Under the pieces are notes generated by a model. The model did no database searches, was not told where the DNA came from, and saw only the letters and a list, made by a program, of their open reading frames with translations. Both the position numbers and the translations under genes were made by a program. Of a stretch of DNA of 64,000 bases, positions 12,601 to 24,200 are shown piece by piece (position 1 is the stretch's first letter; every line of letters begins with the position of its first letter). This DNA is from Alisma plantago-aquatica (lineage: Eukaryota; Streptophyta; Magnoliopsida; Alismatales; Alismataceae): contig OY856413.1 of NCBI GenBank assembly GCA_963693085.1, forward strand, positions 467,301,879 through 467,365,878. Direction: 5' to 3'.

Positions 12601-15077
12601 ACATTAATATAATTTATCTAGTTGAGCCTAACTCTAATACAAATAAATAAAGATGAGCATTCATGTTTAACATTCTTATATGATGGAATGATGGTGGAAT
12701 AACCTTGTTAACATTATCATAACCTTACTGTGTTAATTGGTGGTTATTATAGACACATGGTTGATACTTTCTTATGCTAAAAACGAGCATTATGAATATG
12801 ATGAGGGTTAATCATATCTAGATTTTGTACATGTTGATGTAGTAAAGGAATGTTCTTAATGTTATTATAACCCTGCTATGATTGTTTATGAATATCTCCT
12901 AGCTCATTAATGCAATATTGTATTGATCTGGTGTATTATATGTAAGTGATGTTGTTGAGCCTTGTTATAAGGCATGGAAAGATAATGATGATCTTGTAGG
13001 GAATAGTATGACGGTCTTAATGACCTTTGGGCATGGTTGAGCCCTAAATGAGGTGTAATCCTCTTGTGATGATAAGGGTTGATACCTTGTGATATTGTGA
13101 AAAGGATTCATCATGTGATAGTATGATGGGCTTAATGACCTATAGGCATGGTTGAGCCCTGAATGAGGTGTAATCCTCTTGTGTTGATAAGGGTTGATAC
13201 CATGTGATATTATAAAAAGGATTTATATCTTGTGATAGTATGATGACTAGGTGGTCTTAGGAATGGTAAGTGAATAGTACCATGTGATGATGAGATGAGA
13301 AATTATGTTTCACACATTTTATGTCTTTTTTAGTTGTGATATTTATATGCTTTCTAGAAGTGAATTAGGGTTTGTATGCCCACTTGTTTGATGTAGATTT
13401 AATTCACCCAATTGGCATAACTAATTAAGTGCAACTCTAATCATGTAGTGCCCTGTGTCATAAATCCATCTTCAATGTCAAAACTTGCTTCATGGTGAAA
13501 TGAGTATTCCTAAGGGAAACTCGGAGTACATACTGTTGATAATGTGGGGGTGGCAAGTTGAGGATATATCCTTGTCATTCACAATGTAGGTTGTGGAGGA
13601 TGGATATGGTCATCCCTCATACATCTAATGTGATTGATGACAACTGCAGTTGTACCTCAGATTAGAGGGTTTTGTATACCCTGGATGCTAGTGTTGTGAC
13701 TTGTACCAAGGTGGGCTAGTTACAGGACTATATGTTGTTGTTTTGTAGTTTACTGTATGTCACTTCTTTTTACTCATACTAGCTGAGGGAAAGAGATCTT
13801 AGGATACTGATAGTCCTAGATCTTGTATTGAACCGAATAGCCCTTTGCAGGGGTCGGTTGGACTTTGGATGGTACGATTCGAATTCCCCAGGGCATAATA
13901 AAAGATGTAATACAACCATCTAGTATATCTATTTAGGGTTATACACAACTCTTCATATTGGATGATAACCCTTGTTTTCCTTCTTTTCACTGAGATCATG
14001 TATAGTACAATAAAAGATAATAGATATGCTTATGTTGCAGTATTGTCCATGTTGTAAACATGTTTATGTTGTCAAAAATACTGACAATGATGGTTAAGAT
14101 GTTGCTGCTAGCTATGTTTAATATTGCTAGCCATGCCTATATAATTAGAAATGCATAAACTTCTTATCGTGCCTATGCATTTAATTGTGATATGATGTTA
14201 GTTCTACTTATGATATAGATTTGTCCCCTTTATTAGAGATGTCAATATTAATAACCATGTTATGTTACTAGACATATTCATCATGTCAGGGATGCTTATG
14301 CTACTAGATTGCTTGTGTTGTTATCAAGGAATATGATGATAGTCAGATTAATGATAATGATTTTTATTAGATGCAATTTGATGATATTTGAGTAGATACC
14401 TATCCAAAGAAATTGATTTATTTGTTACCCATATATTCATTGATGATAATACTTGTTGCAAAGATTATTTGCTTAATCGGTTTAGCATACTTAAACTATT
14501 TAATCTATTAAATTGATTATTAATTACTTCAACTACTTAGTTACATACTATTTAAAATGTTGTAATCAATAAACATTGTTCGAGGTTATATCTCTTACTG
14601 GGACATGGGTCTCACCCTTGTGGTTTGCCATATTTTTTTTAGGTAATCAGAAGTAACGAAAACAAACCTATGGAAGCAAAGAGGAGCTATAGTAACGAAT
14701 CTATGAGAAATTTGATTCGATGTCTAGTGTGTCCTAGAGTCACCCTGGTACTCTCAGGTTGGAGTAGAAAAAAGTTTGTATATGGTGTTTCAAATGAATC
14801 AGAATTTTATCAGCATGTTAATACTTGTTTGTGTGACATATACGAATATTGGTTTCCTGTGTATATATGTTGTGGCTAAGATGATAGACAAATTTGTATC
14901 ATATTCTTTGCTTAGTATGGATACAAGAAAGATGTTGGGATCTTAGGAAAATGTATTTGAGCGGGTGTTGATGTTAAAATCAATTTTAATTTACCCATAT
15001 TTTGGGTATGTGATTAATTAATGATTGATTGTATTTTATATTTTGAGTCATCTCATTTAGTGTAATGGGTTCTCACA
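6695..15077 (+). repeat. 3' LTR of LARD copy 1, split by a solo LTR
   Basis: The LTR begins TGTAAGG and ends CTCACA. Without the nested element (8942-12388) and one copy of its duplication it is about 4.93 kb, matching the 4.92-kb 5' LTR. It also holds the 117-bp tandem repeat (about 13004-13250). Open frames up to 69 codons here are remnants shared with the other LTRs and show no protein family. Confidence 0.87.
8942..12388 (+). mobile_element. Solo LTR of a Tekay-like Ty3/gypsy element
   Basis: This 3447-bp insertion starts TGTAATGACC and ends GGGTGTAACA, with TGAAT on both sides (8937-8941 and 12389-12393). The sister LTR at 2306-2310 has a single TGAAT and continuous sequence, which proves the insertion. 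There is no primer site, polypurine tract or pol, so it is a solo LTR left by recombination between the two LTRs of a full element. The ends and a late segment near 11930-11970 (TCACTGAGCGAGTAGGCTCA) follow the pattern of chromovirus LTRs of the Tekay/Del type. I infer plus orientation from that pattern. It is related in style to the LTRs at 26765-30147 and 57744-60902, though not a close copy. Confidence 0.85.
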
Positions 15078-15082
15078 TTCTC

Positions 15083-16580
15083 ATTATTGAGTCATCTACC
15101 CATAATTTTTCTTACCCAACTCTCACGTCTAGGATTTAGTTCATAGGTATGAATGATGCATAAGGACTCAACTCATCTACTCAGGGGTAACCCATCTTAG
15201 GACACATCATCTCACATATATCTCATACTAGTAATTGCACATGATTTGCACAACTAATTTGTATAATTAATTATCTCTTAATATTATATATTATCAAGAT
15301 ACTTTCATATGGTATCATGGATCCATGAATACTAATTGTTACACATCTTTTTCTATCCATATCAATAAAAATATCATATGCATTTCAATATTAGCTATGA
15401 TACATTTATAGCATTCTAACAAGAAAATAAAATCATGCATATGATGCTCCTACTTGAATTCATGAAAGAAAATAAAATCGAGATATATCGTCATAAATAA
15501 TCAATAATTTAAATTAAAGGCACATTCCTTCTTATGTAAGAATCAATTCACATCTCATTGTCTATCAACTGGTTTTTATGGATAACTCATCAGTCGTGCA
15601 TTACAAAATTCAATGAAATATCGATAAAAAATATAATCATTCAATTCTGGAATTTGTTTAGATTTTAAACTATAATCAACCAACATATGACTTGTTGAAC
15701 AAATGAAGAGCATATTGTACTTGTAAAAAGATTATGTTTTATTATATCATATGAAATATATTTTTTGTATTATTTGAGTGGAACAAGGGGATGGTGATAC
15801 TTATCTCAATCATAGTCAAGGTTTGCTAATACTTTTGTTTTGTATATGTGGTCTAGTTCTTTGAGCAAAAAGAAACAAAAACATCACTTTGATAAGGCTA
15901 AATAAAGTTTTATACATAAACATTGATTATAAAATAATGTCTTGGTTAACAAGTAACTTAGCCTAAATATTGCTAACAAGAAGAGAAATGAGAATTATCC
16001 TAAAAATAAAGAGCACCAACAACTCAAATCCATGAAACATATCACAATTTCCTAGAGTATGACATATTTCATAGAAAGAAGGTCATGTATAACTTTTTTT
16101 TTATACAAAGCTTTTGTATGAAAGGTCCCTCGGAACAATTTAACACACATGAACATTTTATACATTTTCAAAATACTTTACTATCATAAGAGTTATATAA
16201 TGAATTTACATGCCAAAACATGATTCTTATTATCTGTAAAAGACCATTGAAGTATCATCATCAGTCTTATCACAAACTAATTTAATTTTTTCACAATATC
16301 ATCCTATATTACTATTTATACTAGTTAATGAATTTCTTGAAGTTGAAATAAAGTAGTATAAGAATACATTATTCCATTTGAATCCCTTTTGTGCATAGAA
16401 AATTATTCATTATCATGCTTTAGTTTATTATAATAGTAGAATCATATCATTTTTTATATCTCTAGAGGGATGTAAGAACATCTTATAAAAAATGTAATCT
16501 TTTAATTGTAATAGAGATCAATATATAAACCATAGTTCCTTCAACAAGGAGCTCCTTTTAACCTCCATCTAATATAATTA
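15083..16580. other. AT-rich interval without a recognisable gene
   Basis: About 1.5 kb between the LARD element and the likely Helitron end. The first 150 bases continue the sequence that was interrupted by the LARD insertion (left part at 1-61). The rest is very AT-rich with no sizeable open frame. A CTAG with an adjacent imperfect hairpin at about 15225-15260 could be a second Helitron terminus, but support is weak. Confidence 0.5.
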
Positions 16581-16976
16581 CTAGTGAACATGCACGTGCA
16601 CATGCACATGACATATAAAAGTTGTTGGAATTGCAATAGAAAAATACCATAATGTTAATATTGTTAAATAATAAAAAATGAACTATTGCTTTCATAAATA
16701 ATAAAAATACATATTCATTTTGTAACTAAAAGTTCATTATGTGACAAAATTCTGCAGGTGATGTGACGCGTGTATTTTCCCATCTAAAATTGAAGTTTAA
16801 TGAGCTCATCCTCATACAAACAATCAAAGAGAGGTAGACACATGATTGAAGAAGAAAATATGAGTTTAATTATTTAATATGAAAAATGAAATAAATAAAT
16901 AAGAAATATTACAGTATAATATCTCACTTATTATCAATGCATGTGATCACTTTCTGATGATTTAATCCTAAAGATT

Positions 16977-19900
16977 TTATAATTTGAATTCGAACCTTTC
17001 ACATATGAGAAAATGATTAGTGTAAATATTTAGACAATTTAATAATATAATTGTATATGTAGTCAAAATACTTACAGTTCTAGTGATTATTTTGGCAAAA
17101 TGTTGTGTTTCAACTGTAATTATTGATGATTTTGCATTTGTTGTCAGACTAAGCTTTGGAATGACTTTTGTTGTAAGTATATACAAATAACAATCATAAA
17201 AAGATTGTATCGTAAAACACAACTGGGAATATAAATTATATGGAAAACAAAAGTACCAATTCAGATTTTAAGATAGATACAAAACAAAATAAAAAAAGTA
17301 ATGTTGTGTTTGATGTAAAATAAAAGACTCATACATTCTTGCTTAATATCTAAGGGAACTACATCTAAGACTTTAGTCGTTTGCTTCATTGTTGTTGGCG
17401 TCCCTAGTGATTCTTGAAAAAACAGTTGGGCATCTTGTGCTTTGACATGAAAAAGCAATTGATTCCATTTTGCCTTTGATAATATGATATCCACCATATC
17501 TTCATCATTTTCCTATATTATTAGACCAATTTAATATTATGCAGATGTAAAGTTCATCAATATTATATGTATATGTATAAAAATATGGAGTACCTGTGAG
17601 TGGATATTGTTTAACTCTACAGCGGTATAACCAAGGAGATGATGTGTAGTTGTGTCAAATAATGTTAATTTAATAGAATCAAAAGCGTCCATGACTTCAA
17701 CTTTCATAATGTACCTATAATCAACAAAATGAAATATTAATTTACAAGCTAATTATAATATATAGATGTATTACATGATAAAAGAAGGTGAAGCGGATGA
17801 GTCGACCTGATCGACACCCATCTAGCTTGGTCGTCGTCTTGGTGGTTTCCTCCCCCTGGCTCTAATCAACCTTCGTGGTCTGAGCAGTGATGAGCGCAGT
17901 GATCGGATGAAAAAGGAAGTTGCTTGGTCGTCATCTTGGATGCGCTGGGATGGTGGAGGGTTGCGCAGCGCCGCGTGCTGAGTAAGCGGAGCTAGGTTGC
18001 ATGCTTTGGAGGTTCAAAGCAGGATCTGGATCTGGCGGTGAAGCGGCTGAGTCGACCTAATCGACACCCATCTAGATGAATGGAGGTTAGTGGGAGTGGA
18101 GTCATCTTCTTCCAGCATTCAACGATCCAGTGGTTCCTTAAGGTCGCGGCTTAGTAGATCTCACACCCTTCTTCTTCCCTTCCCCGTTCAGAGTCTGATG
18201 GTAGTGTGCGGGTCTCCTGGCCTACGCTTGAACCCTGCTTGTTCTGGGAGCCTCATGCTCATCTGGCGAAGCTCTGGCTGGCGCGCTCCTTCTACCAGTG
18301 ATGGCAGAGCCCTTTCTTCTCCGGATGGTTGCTGCTCCCGATCTAGTTCGTGACTTGAAGGTTATCGACGTTTTGCCCCTCTGGGCATGGGAACAAGCTC
18401 TGGAGGATGGGCTCTGTTTGCTCCTTGAGGGCAGTCCACTCGTTTGGGCTTTCCTGCTGATGCGTGGCTTTGTGCGGTCTGGGTTAAGGGGGGTTTCCTT
18501 CTCTTTCCCTTGGATCTCCTTCGTTGCGTGTAGGTACACCCTTGTGGTGTTTGTTGGTATGGCTAAGCTAGACAGTAGAGTGTGATTGCCTAGATTTGCT
18601 TCCTTTGGTGGAATCTTTGGCTCCTTCTTCCTTCCACTAATTTGAGGGAACGATTGTATTGATATGTGTGAGGGAGGATTGGTGGGCAGAGGTTTGGCTT
18701 TGGTTGTCTGTTATCCTCAGTTGTCTGCACGATTGTTGTCTGGCAGGGTGTAGGCTGCTTTTGCAGCTGGTGGTATGGGGAGCTTGCTTTGTTCTCGCTC
18801 CTGTTTGTCTTCGATCTGACACAGCTGCTTGGACGCCATCTGATTGCTCGATGGTTTGCTCATGTGCAAACAGGGGCTTCGTGCTCCTGTGTGGCTGGCT
18901 CTTGTTGCTGTGAGGTAGAGCACCCTCAAGGTGCTCGACCTTTTGCTCAAAGGAGCTTGCTCATGGATTCCTCTTTGCCCGTTCTGTTGTTGCGTGCAGG
19001 GAACACCTTTGGGTGTTTTTGTTTGTTACTGTGCAAACAGCTTCTACAGATATTCAAGGATCTGGTGTTTGGTCCTCTTGGATTCAAAGACCCGCTTTGC
19101 TGTTGACGGGAGGAATGGGTTTACAGATCTATATGTTCTTCACAAATTTGTGGGTGCTGATTATTTCCAGTGAAGGCCTAGTAGGTGGACTAATCGCAGG
19201 ATCCCTGTGTGCAGTGCAGCGTTTTGATGGATTCTTGTGTGACCTTCACTGCCTTGTGATGTATATTTTAGGTTTGATTGAGAAGCAACTGAGCCTTAGA
19301 AACTAGCACTGCTGATGTTCTGCTGCAATTCTTGACCCAGCCTCCAAAAGCCAAAGACGTCACTCTTTGAAGGTGTGCATAATGCTAGTGATCAGTGTTT
19401 GTGGCTTGGTTGCTGACCTCTTCAGTTGTCGGCTGGTGTCAGTTGGTTGTTGGTTGTCTGTATTTTCTTTTTTGTTTCTTGGTCTTTCAGGAGGTCCATT
19501 TCTGGACTCTCTAGGTTTTTTTTGGATGTTTATCATCCCAGTTTTGTAGGGGCGCAGATATTTGTACCAAAAGTTTGGTTTCAATTAATAGCAACATGAC
19601 TTTTTACTGACAAAAAAAGAAGGTAAATTGTCTGAGGACACTATCTTTTGCTCCACATTTGGGGCAGACCTTGCCTTGACCATTTTCATCATATACTTTC
19701 TTGCTACACCTCACACATGCATTGTACCAAAGGGTTCGATCATGGTAAATTTGTACAACTGCAGCCTTAATTTCATAAATGTGATCCTAAAAATATTCAA
19801 CATGTTATTTTCATATTATATACATTTAAGTATTTGTATAAGTTACAAACATTGAGGTATCTTACTTTGCGTAGTGCCCCACTCTGTAGGGATTCATGCA

Positions 19901-21109
19901 AGATGGAAATATTGATCCTTATTGCCTCTATATTCTCTTTTTGCATGGACACATTCATAAGTGATGAAGAACCAACACTGATTTCAGACAACCTATTGAA
20001 TTTATAGAATTCAATTTAGAAAGAAATATATATGAACTACCATTTGAATGTGTAATATGAAAACGACTACCTTGACTTCATTTCATCAACTCGTGGCAAT
20101 GTGGGGTTAAAGAGAAGTCTTGTTGTGTAAGTACTTGACAGGTATAAACCTATAATTATTATTAAGTTAATATAAAATAAGTCTCACAAATAGAATTAAA
20201 TTTATTGATTGTGTCTTACCTTGGAAGCATCGAACTTGCAATCTAGTAATAACAACTATACTGCTCATTTCATACTATGCTTTCAAGTTGTCATGTGACA
20301 CCACAACTATTTCACCCCACAATGAGCACCTAGCCATAGTGTGCCTAAATACCATAAATATACAAATCAGTTTTAGTAAATGAATACTTTGTTTTAGTGA
20401 TTGAGTAATTTAAATAATTTTTATTTATTACATTTTGTTTTGTAATATGATGTCACACTTGGCAACCTGTTCACCAAATATCTTCATAATGCTTTGAATA
20501 TCATCAACATTGGTAATCATTCCAATGACATTTTTAATTGACATAGAAGACTTTGTGAATATTATAAAATGATATTATAAATGAAATTAAAGTGCAAATA
20601 CCTATAAGAAATGTCTTCTTATCTTGAAGACCCTGAAAGTCATCAAACTCAGTAAACTGAAATGAGTAAACCAGTATTTTTTCACAATCTTCAGATGCTT
20701 CAGCAACCACACAATTTTTGTTAATTATGAACTCTTCATTCCGCTTGGCATTTCTATAGTCATTGTGAATGTCTTTGACACGGACATTATTCAATACATA
20801 ACACTTTCCTTCATTAAAAGTAGTACTAAATTTCTTAACTGCATCGCCAATTAAACTGGCTTCCATCCTCTCTACCTAAGAAACAAAAGATACATTGAGG
20901 CATTACATAAACACATGAATGTATTTTAAATAAGAACAAATTCAGAATTTTGTAATCTAGTATACCTCTTCATCAATAAACAACAATTTCTGCTTCATTC
21001 TTCCCCTTGATATTTCATGTGCTTTCCATTTGAAGGCCACGCGAACCTTTAAAATCCAGTTTAGGTATCATTGTACACGTCGAAAGGGGGTATAGTTATC
21101 TTTCATCAT
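16977..21109 (-). pseudogene. RPA70-like single-strand DNA-binding protein gene of the Helitron, interrupted
   Basis: Exons can be followed on the minus strand: 21109-20966 and 20875-20602 (first OB fold, with DNWILKVRV-like and ILVYSFQFTEFDDFQG segments, joined in phase 0), then about 20553-20445 (IGMITNVDDIQSIM), 20345-20220 (CSLWGEIVVVSHD), 20160-20071 (STYTTRLLFNPTLPRVDEMK), 19993-19860, and 19790-19625. The last has the RPA zinc finger C-x2-C...C-x2-C in NACVRCSKKV...KVCPKCGAKD. After a retroposon insertion, homology resumes at 17715-17595 (YIMKVEVMDAFDSIKLTLFD) and 17513-17300; 17222-16977 may be the last exon. This is the domain order of the large RPA subunit. Stops at 21068-21070 (TGA) and in the 20345-20220 exon (TAG), plus the insertion, make it non-functional. 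Exon ends other than the first two are approximate. Confidence 0.72.
17790..19614 (+). mobile_element. GC-rich non-LTR retroposon (LINE-derived, internally deleted)
   Basis: This 1.8-kb insertion is flanked by the 10-bp duplication AAAAGAAGGT (17780-17789 and 19615-19624) and ends in ACTTTTTACTGACAAAAA, a poly-A-type tail typical of plant L1 LINEs. Its base composition is far richer in GC than the DNA around it. Near its 5' end a 38-bp block (17788-17825) recurs at 18038-18075 with two changes, so the 5' part holds a 250-bp direct repeat. Several overlapping frames of 60-105 codons exist on both strands, but none resembles reverse transcriptase, endonuclease or gag. I infer a non-autonomous element moved by LINE proteins. 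It sits in the zinc-finger exon region of the RPA gene. Confidence 0.68.
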
Positions 21110-21215
21110 CCTATTTATAACATGTAAAGATGTTAGCTTAGAAAAGTTGTAAATACAAATAATCAACATGAAATACTAAGATAAAAGCACACCATCAATA
21201 AAGGATACTACTTCT

Positions 21216-23083
21216 TTATATATTATATTTTTTTGTAAATGTTCCACCATTGAAATTCTTCTCTCTTGGTTTAACCAAGACCTTCATTGTATTTTGGGAT
21301 GTCCCTCTTGACAGTGCTACATACAACTATCCATGAAAGAATACAGGATGGGGCAAATAAATTCTGACATTAGGGATAGTTTGACCCTGTGACTTATTTA
21401 TTGTCATTGCAAAACTCAAACGCACATGAAATTTTTTTCGTTTAAAAGCAAATGGAAGACCATCATTGTTAGGCGTTATAAGAGGTATTCTAGGTATGAA
21501 AACTCTTTTTCCCCGTTCTTGACCAACTGTAACCTATGTGTCAATTACATTTTTCTGAAACCCTTTACAAACCAGTTGTGTACCATTGCATAACCCGTTT
21601 TCCAGATCAATATTTTGCAACAACAATATAGGACAATTTTTCTTTAGTCGCAATACATGAGGGGGCAAACCATTTGGAACTAGTGAATTCAGGAATTCTT
21701 TAGGGTAGTTATGATTTTCATCATCAACAACACTCTCAAAACTATAATATGTGATCTCCTCCCCATGAAATTCTTGTATGAGATCATTATTCATTTCGTC
21801 AACATAATCATTCTTCGTGCATAATATTGCACGATTCATCATGTAGTCAGTTGAAGTTGCATTATCACCGAGAGCTAGAAAGACATGTTTTATGAGTCGT
21901 TTCTTAGAGGTTGCATCATCTATGTACTCAAGAACCATTTCATTTGGGAGGCGAACGTAATCATCATCGAATATAGGTTAGGTTCATTGTCCTATACGTA
22001 GTAGAAAGTTTGAGAAGGTGGAATCTGACAAAGCTCTCATATTTTGATTTAGTTTTAGTTTGTGCATTTTCTCCCAAAGAAATGACTTTATAAGACTCGA
22101 ATCATTCGTCACACCTCTAGTTGCACATCGAACAATAGGCAAAACTCGTCTGAAATCACCATCAAAAACTACCACTTTCCCCTCAAATGGTAGGCTCGAT
22201 CCTGTGATATCTTGCAAAGTGCGATCTAAGGCTTCAAAGGCTTGTCTCCTTGTAATGGATGCCTCGTCCCATATAATTAATTTTGCCGATCTAAGAAGTT
22301 CTGCAAGACTACTTTGTTTGCTTACATTACAGGTTGAATTGTTTTCAACTTTAATTGGAATTTTGAATCTACTATTAGTAGTTCTCCCCCAGGTAAGATC
22401 GATGTTGCAACCCCAGATGTCACTGTTGCGATTTCTATGAAACTCATAGACCTTACTTTTGCTAACAATGCCTTGTATAGAAATGTCTTTCCAGTTCCAC
22501 CAGGACCATTGACAAAGAATACACCAGGTTGGTTTCCCACTATGTAGTTGAATATCTCATTGAAGTCATGTTGTTGGTCATTGTTTAGTGATGAAATGAA
22601 TGATAGATCCTCTTCGCTTACTTGTATATTCATCTCTTCAAAAATTTCATGTGACATGTTTTGTCCAGTATTTATTAAAAAATCATCATCAACAGTTGGA
22701 AAGTCATAATCCTCTATAACCTTCCCAATGCTCTCAAGAATAGATTTAATATTTTGTAGCATTGTCTACTCCAACTGATGTTCATCAGTGATTCTGGTCC
22801 TACAAAAATCTTCTGACATATCATTGAGGATTGCATTCCACAAAGCTCTTACATTTGTTGTTTCACAATAAACTAATATTGTAGCAAATAATCTCCGTAG
22901 TGAAACTAGGAATTCAAAATGTGTTGCCTCAGTTAAACATTTTGAAATTGAATCGTCACTCCCAATAAGACCCCGATGTTCAGCTGAAAGTTTGAATGTT
23001 GGTTGGATAACACCATTGACAGTCCTCAAACTCTCAAATGAAGTTGAACCCTTTACATGATTTAGTAATATCCTCAAATACCT
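21216..23083 (-). pseudogene. Helitron helicase (Pif1/SF1B type), C-terminal two thirds, broken
   Basis: The minus-strand reading begins abruptly with RYLRILLNHVKG, the start of the Helitron helicase domain, and continues through Walker A GPGGTGKT (22484-22507), Walker B with WDEA (22261-22273), GKVVVFDGDFRRVLPIV, NQNMRA, MTINKSQGQT and LYVALSRG near the end. The frame is lost at about 22370-22390, after SILPGG, and again near 22000 after LLRIGQ. In-frame TAG codons fall before VTVGQERGKR (about 21525) and just before LYVALSRG (about 21330). The Rep domain is absent. In an active Helitron this enzyme unwinds the donor strand for rolling-circle transposition. Here at least four lesions make it dead. 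The RPA gene follows 107 bp downstream on the same strand. Confidence 0.85.
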
Positions 23084-23148
23084 CCAGTTCCAGCAAGCCC
23101 ATGTGCTCGTCCACCTTGAAGGACTCCAAGTTCCCCAAGGAACTGGAG
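23082..23148. repeat. 67-bp filler with perfect 10-bp inverted ends at the Helitron/gypsy junction
   Basis: CTCCAGTTCC (23082-23091) and GGAACTGGAG (23139-23148) are exact inverted repeats around a GC-rich core. To the left, Helitron helicase homology begins at once. To the right, gypsy integrase homology ends at its TTYHPQ motif. The segment belongs to neither element. It is open in one plus-strand frame but resembles no protein I recognise. Confidence 0.6.
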
Positions 23149-23154
23149 CTCTTG

Positions 23155-24200
23155 GGGGTGATATGTTGTACTAACTTTGAGTTCTTCATGTACCTACTTT
23201 TACCGCATGGAAGTGAAACTGTAGGTCATACTCATGAACCTTTTAACTTGCATCATGGTGTAGTTGAACCATATCTCTTACATGTAGTTCAACTGGATCT
23301 GTACCTTGATAGTACTCTCTCTTTCTCTTTAGACTATGTCATCTAGGTAAGGCGATCTACCATAACCCATGTTGCACCTTGACCTTCTTCATTCCATGGG
23401 AGACTTACCACAACATCCATAGTGATGAACTCCCATTCCCTATCAGGGACTTTTATCCTCTATATCCACTCAATGGGTTATTGGTGTGTGTCCTTCACCT
23501 CCTGACATGCATGGCAACAAGCCACATGCAACTTTATCTTAGGCATCAAAAGTACTACTGCCACTTACTATCTTAATAGTACCACTGTGTATGATGAACT
23601 TCAAATCATGATCTCCTGTAGGTTGATTCCTCTAAAACCCTAAAACACTCTAGTTGTGGGTTTCATCACCTTCTTTTCCAGAGAAGTGCATCAGAGGTTC
23701 TACAACCATCCTTCAATCACAACAAGCCCTAGGCTAGCTAACCAAGCAACCACAAACTCGGTCAACATATATCGTTATATATGAGTGTTAGCCAAACATT
23801 TCTCACCACTTAGGGTTCACCTAACTACCTAGACTAGGAAGTTGCATCTCAACAAGAGCATCCATTACCACCTTTCACCCTTATGTGTTAGGTAATGTTG
23901 AAGACATACACCTCCATGCATTCCACTTATTATCTCATCTCAAACTCTAAGTCTATCTTCTGGACTCATCCTCTTGGTTATCAAACACAACCTTGTATAA
24001 CTCATAAATTCCATACATCTCATGATAAGAACATCCTTATGAGACAACTACCTTATTTCTCTTGGTGTTGGTAAACCATCCACATATCATACTCTCCACA
24101 AAGGTACGCTACTGTCTCTATTCATACATCATAGCAACGTTTCCACTCATCATCTTTATCCTTGGTGTATTGCATGCATATTGACGTATATCTCAGTCCC
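23155..24200 (-). pseudogene. gypsy pol remnant: RNase H end and integrase
   Basis: On the minus strand near 23330-23470 one frame reads VPDREWEFITMDVVVSLPWN and then WVMVDRLT, the integrase core around the first catalytic aspartate (ITMD). Just upstream, near 23510, CHACQEVKDTHQ matches the zinc-binding end of the integrase N-terminal domain. Downstream, LKVSTTYHPQ (about 23155-23190) is the block before the catalytic glutamate, where the sequence breaks off. Near 24090, LCGEYDMWMVYQHQE resembles the RNase H segment of plant gypsy elements. Stops and shifts are frequent, so no protein could be made. The glutamate-bearing part and chromodomain are missing. Confidence 0.72.

Larger units (their letters stand above)
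62..15082 (+). mobile_element. LARD-type non-coding LTR retrotransposon, complete, copy 1
   Basis: This is a large retrotransposon derivative with two LTRs of about 4.9 kb (67-4988; 6695-15077 with a nested insertion) around a 1.7-kb interior. The 5-bp sequence TTCTC lies at 62-66 and again at 15078-15082, an exact target-site duplication, so both ends are secure. A primer site complementary to initiator tRNA-Met follows the 5' LTR and a purine-rich tract precedes the 3' LTR. No gag or pol can be recognised, so the element must have relied on proteins made elsewhere. The motif TTTCGGGGGCGAAAT just before the 3' LTR resembles the end of pol in Tekay-type gypsy elements, which I infer were its helpers. 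A second copy lies inverted at 30148-50780. Confidence 0.88.
16581..23081 (-). mobile_element. 5'-truncated Helitron with helicase and RPA gene
   Basis: Two minus-strand pseudogenes lie head to tail about 107 bp apart: a Pif1-type Helitron helicase (21216-23083) and an RPA70-like gene (16977-21109). Plant Helitrons characteristically pair exactly these two genes. The 3' end is most likely the CTAG at 16581-16584: read on the minus strand, a GTGCA-rich imperfect palindrome (about 16588-16612) precedes CTAG, which is followed by T, as Helitron ends require. The 5' end, the Rep endonuclease and the N-terminal part of the helicase protein are missing. Sequence homology stops at about 23081, where a filler and gypsy DNA begin. 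The boundary at 16581 is inferred from structure only. Confidence 0.7.

Noticed and set aside
15225..15260. CTAG with an adjacent hairpin as an alternative Helitron 3' end
   Set aside because: The stem needs G-T pairs and is weaker than the one at 16588-16612, and there is no coding remnant between the two.
18090..19306. Several plus-strand frames of 80-105 codons
   Set aside because: They fall in the GC-rich retroposon, overlap one another on both strands and show no recognisable domain.
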